This document shows, one piece after another, positions 55,800 to 64,000 of a stretch of DNA of 64,000 nt. Within the stretch, counting starts at the first letter, position 1; each line of letters starts with the position of its first letter. The notes under the pieces were generated by a model. It searched no databases. It had not been told where the DNA came from and worked only from the letters and a program-made list of their open reading frames with translations. The DNA is from Zasmidium citrigriseum (Eukaryota; Ascomycota; Dothideomycetes; Mycosphaerellales; Mycosphaerellaceae): positions 124,001 to 188,000 of the forward strand of contig NHNW01000020.1 of assembly GCA_002786025.1 (NCBI GenBank). The letters run 5' to 3'. A program made the position numbers and the translations under genes.

Positions 55800-58700
55800 A
55801 CGATAATAACGATAACGTAAGTTAGATACTACCGCGACGATAGTAAGACGAGAGTCCTCTCCTCTATAGACGCGAACCTTTAGCTATCTCGTCCTTTATA
55901 GGAGAAGAACTAGTTACCTTCGTAGGCGGGGCGCGTCTAAAGCTTAAGGAACCCGCGTTTTATAAGGCTACGTCTATTAAGGAAGCTAGATTGTTCCTTC
56001 GAGATTTAGACCTAATCTTTAGCCTATCTAGGCGAACGTATAGTATAGATAAGGCGAAGACGCTATATAGTATTATATACCTCGTACGCGAAACGAGTAA
56101 GCGCTAGTATATAGACTACGATATCGAAGAGCTTAACTAAGGATACCTATATACTAACTATAAGATATAGTATCTTAACGTAGTTAGGGACCTAGTAAAC
56201 CGTATACTTACTATTACTCTTAAATACGAGTAATATTATTAACGATAGAATTAGGATATTAAATAATACGCCTCTAAATTAAATATTCTTAAGGATTAAC
56301 TTAGAGACTACCTCGAGCTATAGAAGATACGCTATCTTCTCGTAAAGCTTAATCTAAACCTTCGTAGCGCTATTATTAAGTACTACGAGATTCTAAAGCG
56401 ATAATATAAACTCGTTACGCTAGCGACTCGTATTAAAACTACTAATAAACTAATCTCTAGGAATAAGTAAGGTCGTAAGAGTAACGATTACGAGAAGAAG
56501 TTAGGTAGCTATAGCGCTAATAGTAAAGGTTAAAAGCCTAAGCGCTATAAGCGTAGCGATAGCGAAGCCTAATTAGAGAAGAAGAAAGATAAAACGAAGA
56601 TAAAGGAGGAGTACTTTACTACTATCGAGTATTATAATTACTATAAGAAGAGATACTACTCGATATTATACCCTAAACCTAAGGACAAATTATAGTCGAT
56701 ACGTAGAATTAGTAATAGCGAAGCGGTAAAGAAGCTAGGAAAAGCTAAGGGCTAGGGTAAGAGTTATACCTAAGCCTAGATCCCCTTCTAGTCGACTCTT
56801 AGCCTATCTAACGCCTACGAGGCGAAGTTAACGCGCCTATTAGGAAAACGTTTATCGAATATATCCTTAACGACGCTATAGATATTAACGTTATCCCTAT
56901 ACGATTTACCCTCGAAGCGAAGCTACCTCGCTAGAGGTAAGCTAACCTTCTAAAAGTAGACTTCTTCTAAAGTAACTAGGGTTACTACTATAGGGCGTAT
57001 AGCGTACGCGTACGCCTTATAGACTCTATAGGTATAGAACGTACTATAACTATAACCTTCTATACTTTTAATATAAAGGATAATACGATTATTCTAGGAA
57101 GACTATAGAGGTTCTAGAATACTATAATAGTTAATAGCGCGATAGATACGTAGCGCTATAGAGACGTACCTAAGGATTAAGCGATTTCCTTACGAGAGGT
57201 ATAGGAATTCTTTAATAATATTAAAGATAAAGAACGAGTCTATATAGTAATAATTCGTCTACTCGTAGAAGCGAATAGTAACGAGGAGCTACTAGAGGAG
57301 TTTAAGGAGTTCTAGGACCTCTTTAACTACGACGCGTAGTTAGTACGTAAGGTTCCTATAAAGTACGCCTATACGATTAATTTAGAGCTAGGTAAGAAGC
57401 CTCTATTTAAGCCTCTCTATTAATACTCCTAGGTAGAGCTAGAAGCCCTAAGAGAATATCTAGAAAAGGTAATAAAGAATAGATAGATTAGGCGAAGCGC
57501 TAGCGAAGCGGGTACGCTAATCCTATTTATTCTAAAGAAGAATAGGAAATTGCGCCTCTACGTCGACTATCGAGGATTAAACGAAATTACTATTAAGAAT
57601 CGTTACCTACTACCCCTTATTAGCGAGACGCTAGATAGACTTATAGGTACTAAATAGTTTACGATACTCGACCTTACGAACGCCTATTACTATATCCCTA
57701 TTAAGAAGGGCAATAAGTAGAAGATAGCGTTTTATACGCGTTATAGCTACTACGAGTATTTAGTTATAACTTTCGAGCTTACTAACGTACTAGCGACTTT
57801 TTAAGCCTATATTAATAGTACTCTCTTAGGCCTAATTAATACTATTTACGTTATATATTTAGATAATATCCTTATATATAGTAAGATACGCGAAGAGTAT
57901 ATAAGATACGTATAAACCGTTATATAGAGGCTACGTAAGTACGCTCTCTATATATAACGTTTAAAGTACTCGTTCTTCTAAAAGTTAGTCGAGTTTCTTA
58001 GATTTATTATAACCCTAGGTAGTATCTCGATAGATAAACGTAGAGTTAACGTAATCGAGGACTAGCTAATACTAAAGAGTTTTTACGAGGTATAGTAGTT
58101 CCTTAGATTCGCTAACTTCTATTAGAGATTTATTTAATAGTACTCGAAGATTATTAGTCTATTAATAGGCCTTCTAAAAGGATCGAAGAATAGTTAGAAG
58201 AGTAGCCCTCTTATATAGACTAATAGTAAAGACTAAGCGTTTCATAGTCTTAAGTAAAGGTTTACTAAGGCTTCTATCCTTTAATATTTCGATCCTAGCC
58301 TACCTCTATAAGTCAAAACTAACGCGAGTACGTTTACTCTAGAAGGTATACTCTCGTAGCTTTTTAAGGATTAATAGTATTCTATTACCTACTAGTCGAG
58401 GAAAATATCCTCTACTAAATATAACTATAAGACTTATAACTAGGAGCTACTAGTAGTTATTAAAGTATTTAAGTAGTAGAGACTATACCTCGAAGGCGCT
58501 TCGTATACGATTCGCGTAATTATCGATTATACGAATCTTAAGAGATTTATAAAGGTTAAGTAACTTAATAGTTAATAAGCTTAATAGGCGATATTTCTCG
58601 TACTATATAACTTCGTTATTAAGTATCGTACTAGAATAAAGAACCTAGCTAATACGCTATCGAGACGACTAGACTACGTAGAAGAGACGTAGTATATAAA

Positions 58701-60430
58701 TTACCTTCTCCCTAGCCTTTAGACGAAGCTAGAAGCGTAGTCTTTACTAGAAGAAGACTACGACCTAGGTATAAAGTAAGTAGCTTTAATATACTAAAGG
58801 CTATACGAAGGATTATTATAGCGGGATAGGTTACGTAAGGCTATTACCTATAAGTCCCTTAAGCTTCCTATACGAGTCGTAACTACTATAGTAGAAGCCG
58901 AGAACCTATACGAGAATCTATTAGAGATAATTCTTATAGTAATTTAGGTATTATAGGAGTATAATTCCGAAGTATAGGAGCTCTATAAAAAAGTCTAGTA
59001 GGACGCTAGCGAGATAACTAGGTTAATATAGCGAGTAGACTATAACCTAGGCGAGTTATTAGAGACGCCTAAGTACTTAATCGTTAATAGTATACTATAT
59101 AAGAATAGTCTCATATACATGCCTAATAATAGAGTATTAGTTACGTAGTTATTACGTATATACTATAATTATCCTTTAGCTAGGTATTTTAGTAAAGCGA
59201 AGACGTAGGCGTTACTTATACGAAAATATTAGTAGCTAGATATTTCTAAGGATATCGCCTAATATTATTAAGTCTATAGGATTTATTAGAGAACGAAGGC
59301 GAGATACTATCGTCCCTACGGCGAATTAGCCTCTCTACCTTTCCCTAATAGTCCCTAGTAAGAATTAACAATAGACTTTATTACGGATTTGCCGCTAAGT
59401 ATACTTAATAGTATTATCTATAATACGATCCTTATAGTTATTAATAGGTATAGTAAGATATACTATTATATTCTAGTTAATAAGACGATTATCGCTATAT
59501 ACCTCGCGTAGGTTCTAAGTACTAAAATTATAAGGCGATTTAGTATACTAAATAGTATTATCTCTAATAGAGGCTCTATCTTTACTAGCGAGTACTAGAT
59601 AGAGTTCTACTTCGAAACGCGTATAACTCGTAAGCTAAGTATAGCCTTCTACCCTTAGATAAACGGTTAGATAGAGTAAGCTAATTAGAGCCTTAAGTAG
59701 TACCTTCGTATATTTTGTACTAAATTATAGTAAGACTAGGCTAGTTTACTAGTATACGCGGAATTTGCGTATAACGTAAGCGAATATACTACGTTACGTA
59801 TAAGCCCCTTTATAGCTACGAATAGCTAGAATCCTTCTATCTATCTAGCTCTAACGCTAGGATCTCGGGACGAGCTCCCTTTAGAGGAGGTACTAGTTAT
59901 AAAAGATATAGCGAAAGTATTACGAGAATAATACGAGACGCTATAGTAACGATAGTAATACGTATCCGAGACCTAAGCTAAGTACTATAATAAACGCTAT
60001 AAGGACTAGAGCTTTAAGGTAGGTAAGTAGGTACTCCTATCTACGAAGAACTTAAAGTTAAAGGTGCTAAAGAAGAAGCTTACTACGAAGTACTTAGGCC
60101 TATACCGTATTATTAGACGAGTTAGCGCGTAGGCGTACCGCCTAGTACTACCTTCGAACTTTAAGATCTATAATATCTTCTATATCTCTCTACTAGAACC
60201 TTAGTATAGAGATACTACTAGCGAGATATAGAAGAATAATATACCCCTTACTAATAAGGAGAATAAGTAGGAAGTTAAGAAGGTCCTTAATTAAAGAAGA
60301 AAGAAGAAGAAGACTTAATATTTAGTATAGTAGCGTAGGTAGCTAGAGGAATATAATAGCTAGGAACCTACCGAGTATCTTAAGAACTTAAAGGAAAAGC
60401 TCGAAGCTTTTAAAAAGACTACGAAGCGAA
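55800..60430 (+). mobile_element. Ty3/Gypsy chromovirus remnant with gag, pol and chromodomain, plus strand
   Basis: On the plus strand: gag capsid-like text (LKEPAFYKATSIKEARLFL near 55950), a mutated zinc knuckle at about 56626-56670 in which Cys codons have become Tyr, reverse transcriptase ([17 protein letters not shown] near 57555; YLDNILIYS near 57855), RNase H (YFDPSLPL near 58285), integrase (TIDFITDLP near 59370), the integrase C-end (LGPYRIIRRV near 60095; FYISLLEP near 60180) and a chromodomain-like tail (YLV..R; EYN..EPTEYLKNLKEKL, 60318-60415). All stops are RIP-type. Chromodomains direct such elements to H3K9-methylated chromatin. LTRs not delimited. Confidence 0.75.
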
Positions 60431-61899
60431 GGTAAAGGTAAAAAGAAGGAAATTAAGAAAGATTAAAGTTATAAAGAAGCTTTTATTATAGATCCCTAAA
60501 GGGACCGCCTAAAGCGTAGAGTAAGCGCTACGAAGGTAGAACGTAAAGGCAAAGTAACTATCTACTCTTCGCCTATAGCCTTATTAATAGCCTTAATAGC
60601 CTTCTCTCCTACTATCTAGCTAGTAAGCTATAAATAAATTAGTATAAGTCTCGACTATAAATTAACGAAGGAAGACCTACTTAACGAATACTAGTAGTAA
60701 TACCCTAAAGAGACTAAGCGATAGACTCGATAGCCTCGCTATTAATAGTAGTAGAGGTAGTAGAAGTAGTAGGCTTACGCTTCGCCTACAACCGTAATAG
60801 AGTCTTCTTAAAGGCCTAAATAGCCTTACCTATAGCGGTATAGGTACTATCGACTATTACTCTATTAGTATACGAAACAATAGATTAACGAAGTTAAAAG
60901 AAAATATACTAACTTTATTAGAGTAAGCTACCTCCTAACTACTATCCTCTAATATATAATTCTCCTTTACTAAGGTATTACGAGTAGTATAAGCACTCTC
61001 TACTATAGTAAAAGCCTTATATACTAGTAGCGAAACGACCTCGACGTACTTATACTTAACGCCCTTATAGCGCTAATACTTAGTAGAAGCGCCGCTAAAG
61101 ATAGCGTTATATAGGTAGCCTATAGGCGCGCTATCTACGAAGATATTAGTAAAAAATCAACTTTAAGAATAGTAAAGAAAAATTACTAGCTTAAAGGTAA
61201 CTTAAATACTAAGTGTAGAAGGTAATAGCGAGTACGCGAGCGCGAGTAGGGACGCTAGAAGACGTAGAGGTACCGTAGGCTTAATAAATACGCGCTATAA
61301 TAGTATATTTAAAGTTTTTAAAGTTCTTATATATATAAAGTATATAGTGTTAAGTATAAAGAGTACTTAATATACTAGCTAGTCGTACCTAGAGTTTTAT
61401 ACGACTAGTTACTACGCGGTAAGCCGTATAGTAACGCTAGTCTTTAACTAAGAAACGAATTAGAAAGGTACGCTTTTTATATACTATAACCTAGCGCCTA
61501 TAGACTAACCTACCTATACGCGCTAAGTAGGTAATAGAGCTAGAGAGGGGTTATAGGCGATAGATCTTAATTAAGGGTGTAATATAGCTCTATTAGTAGG
61601 TTTAGATACGTAGAGGTATTCGTATATATAGAGGTACTTCTAGAGGAAGCTATAAAAGAAGAGAAGAAGTTTAGTATATAGGATTTTACTATATCTATCT
61701 ATGTCGTATAATATATAAGAAGCTAGTCGTGTGTGTATAAAGTAGGTGTCGTAGTAATAATAAGGGTACTCGTAGCTCTAAAGTTAAAGGTAAGTACTAG
61801 TAGCCTCGGCATTTACCGTAGAAGCTAGCTAGCTAGCCTATATTCCCTCCCTTACTATAAGTCTAACCCGTAGACTTACACCTTTATACCTAGAAATTA
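60431..61899. other. Unassigned part of the repeat block
   Basis: No recognisable protein text. It probably includes the 3' LTR of the plus-strand Gypsy. CA and TG survive more often at about 61140-61890 (e.g. gtgtgtgt near 61729) than in the flanks. A pyrimidine tract, ccctccctt, lies at about 61848. Confidence 0.35.
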
Positions 61900-64000
61900 A
61901 ACGTAATCTAATATAGAACAAAGGAAAACATTAATTAGAAACCTTAACCTATAGTACTATCTATAGCGTTTATACCCTAGCGGGGTACGAACGATAATAA
62001 GCTTACTCTAGTATATTCCTATCCTTATCTATAGCTATACTATCGTCGTTAATAAAATTGCCTTCTAAGATAGATAGCTCCTCGCCTTCTAGGAGTTTAG
62101 GAATAGGCGCCTCGAAAGTAGACGGTAACCTACTAAAGTCCCTATTATTATTAAAGTAGGAGTTATTACTAAAGGCCTTCTTCTTTATTCCCTAAACGAC
62201 CGCCTACTTCTTATAGAATTTATTCGTAGCCGTAGTACGATACTCGCGAAGCTAGATTAACTACCTAGAGTTAGCGTTATTCGGTCTAGCGTTATAGTAC
62301 TCCTATAATATATAGTATATCTTATACTAGTTATTAATAACTATTAGATTAGACTACCGACGCTAAGTAATTAACGTATTACTAATAGGCTAGGTTGAAT
62401 CTATCTTAATCGTAGCCGGAAAGCGGAAGGGGATCTTACTAAAGATATTAGCGAATCTAGAAGGTATTGCCTTTAGAGCTACGAGATCGCGGTAAGACGT
62501 ATTTAGATTAGTCTAGCTACTACTACTAGGAATCTTAAGTACTTCTCCCTAAGAGTCTACCTTAACGAGCTAGGGGAACAAGTTAATTCGCTCCTTAGTC
62601 TACTTTTAGGCACCGTATAGTAAAGAAAGTATAGAAATTCGAACGTTAAGCTTACTATATAGAATAGGCTTCTAGTTAGTATTATACTTCTTAGCGTCCT
62701 TAGGTGTCTATATCTTCTTATTAATAGTCTTAATCTTAGCTTTAGATTATAGTTCTTAGCGCTCCTTAAGTAACTTTACCTAGGGATCCTACTTCTTACG
62801 CTTATATATACTAGGGATAATAATAGTATAGTCGCTAGTATCTTCGGCTAGAAGAGTAAGTAAGCCCTATATTATATTCTACCTACCCTTAGGCGTATAT
62901 ATATACTCGATATTAAAATCTAAGTAGCGGAAGGCTTAAGCTCCTATATTACTCTCCTTAGTACTACTAGCTCTATATTAATCCTTAATATAGTAGGAGT
63001 ATAATATAAGGGTAGGGTAAGAGTCTAGGCGTAGTAGTATATAGAGAAGGTAGTAGATAGGGTTAGTCCTTATTAACTACTAGATTAATTCGTAAACTAT
63101 AGTACGTTTCTATCCTAGGTTATACTTCTCTCGAATTAAGCGCTAGTACTATTAATATATCCGTACCTTATCTATAGTAATATCGTAGATAGTATTCCTA
63201 GCTAAGGCTAGATTATTTCTAAGGTTCTTAGCGTAGAAGGGACTCTCCTACTAGTTAAAGAGGCCTTTTAAGGTAAGGTTACCGTTCTTTTCCTAGTTGT
63301 CCTTACTTAGGTCGCCTACTATATACGATATAGCTAGAGCTAAGTTTAGAAAAGGAATCTTCTAGCTTATAGGTATATTATATATTTAGGCTATAAAGTA
63401 ATAGGGACTAAGGGTATTAGAAGGGACGTTAGAGCGGTAAAGTATATCGAACTAGTTAGGGTTCTAGTAGCGGAACCTATTAAGGTTGTCTTTAGTAGTA
63501 ACTATAGCTCTAACCTTACTCGTTAAGGTAGCGTAGTTATCTTATCGGTTTAGTATTCCTAGGATCCTACTTATAAATAGCCGTAAGTAATTATAGTAGA
63601 GCGGGCTCGCGTATTAGCGCTTACCGTTCTCGTTATAATCCTTAAGATACTACTAGACTTAATTATTAGTAAATTTCGGCTTATTCTTATTAGTATAATT
63701 AATCTAAGCAATTAGAGTAGTATCTACGAATCCTAGGCACTTATTATAGATCTAAGGCTTCTTATTACTAGGTAGTAATATACCGCTATAATTAGATAGT
63801 ATAGGGGAGTTACTAAAGATACTAGAGGTAGGACGAGAGAAGTTACTAGAGCTAGATTAGAGAAGGTTTCCTAATCTAGTACGAGGAAGACTAGAGTTAG
63901 TTTAGCTATAGCTACTAGAGCGAGGAGAAGTAGGCGACTATTACGTAGGCGTAACTTAGCTAGAAGTAGGGTTACTCTTCGGACGGTTAGGTAAGGTATT
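61900..64000 (-). pseudogene. RIP-broken long reading frame of unknown type
   Basis: Read on the minus strand from the window edge, one phase runs for more than 1 kb broken only by TAG/TAA. The beginning is Ser/Pro/Thr/Asn-rich; later text includes DYNENGKR, LRLFISRILGI, GDLSKDN, ARNTIYDITIDKVRIY and LVALKAIPSRFANIF. I do not match it to a transposase, reverse transcriptase or gag. It may be the first frame of another element or a captured host-like gene. It extends beyond the window. Confidence 0.4.

Larger units (their letters stand above)
49165..64000. repeat. RIP-saturated, AT-rich transposon block (continues past window)
   Basis: From about 49165-49260 onward CA and TG dinucleotides almost disappear on both strands (often none in a 60-base line), TA is in great excess, and CG remains frequent. 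No frame over about 60 codons is open. This is the footprint of repeat-induced point mutation (CpA to TpA) taken nearly to completion. Conserved transposon proteins can be read by looking past the resulting TAG/TAA codons; they are listed separately. Such blocks are normally heterochromatic and gene-free. Confidence 0.9.

Noticed and set aside
49165..64000. CRISPR arrays, operons or bacterial signals in the AT-rich part
   Set aside because: No regular spacer repeats; composition and protein remnants are those of RIP-mutated fungal transposons.

Overview
The window is filamentous ascomycete (Pezizomycotina) nuclear DNA. Genes carry short spliceosomal introns of about 45-150 bases with GT..AG ends and ctaac/ctgac-like branch sites. 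The families are fungal: Zn2Cys6 regulators, a HET-domain protein, a Goodbye/NACHT STAND protein, a NIS1-type secreted protein, a DAL5-type permease and Arb1. The right end is RIP-mutated transposon sequence. A plant-associated Dothideomycete (Mycosphaerella-like) fits best, but that placement is inference.

Layout. 1-5.1 kb: a partial C45 (isopenicillin-N-acyltransferase-like) hydrolase divergent from a DAL5-type permease, with tail-to-tail to it a Zn2Cys6 regulator; GATA boxes lie in the shared promoter. 6-8.4 kb: a tandem pair of small RING-IBR-RING E3 ligases. 8.7-14.4 kb: a disordered acidic protein, an Arc1-like tRNA-binding cofactor and a coiled-coil/disordered protein. 14.9-19 kb: a nine-exon sugar transporter and a secreted SMP-30-like propeller. 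19.9 kb: a Pol III tRNA-like element. 20.5-22.8 kb: a convergent pair of oxidoreductases (YMR226C-like SDR and zeta-crystallin-type quinone reductase), both with optional mitochondrial presequences. 23.2-25 kb: a protein joining a La-type RNA-binding motif to Arb1 of the Argonaute siRNA chaperone complex. 25.8-27.2 kb: a two-helix membrane protein of unknown function.

27.8-36.7 kb is a recognition/immunity-like block: a 1587-residue STAND protein (Goodbye-like N-terminus, NACHT, TPR-like repeats, ZZ finger), a NIS1-type secreted protein with a long extra C-terminal part, and a HET-domain protein. It is followed by a Golgi-type glycosyltransferase (36.8-39.1), a second quinone reductase between short direct repeats (39.8-41.0), a FAD monooxygenase fused to an acetoacetate-decarboxylase-like domain (41.9-44.2) and a C2H2 + Zn2Cys6 hybrid regulator (45.7-48.9).

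From about 49.17 kb to the end the base usage changes abruptly. CA and TG dinucleotides almost vanish while CG remains, and no long frame is open. Reading through the mutation-made stops reveals a piggyBac-like transposase (minus), a Ty3/Gypsy pol (minus), a second Ty3/Gypsy gag-pol with chromodomain (plus), and a further unrecognised long frame (minus). This is a nested, RIP-saturated repeat block, probably heterochromatic.

All gene models were built by eye from splice signals and family conservation. Exon ends are given where the phase was checked.
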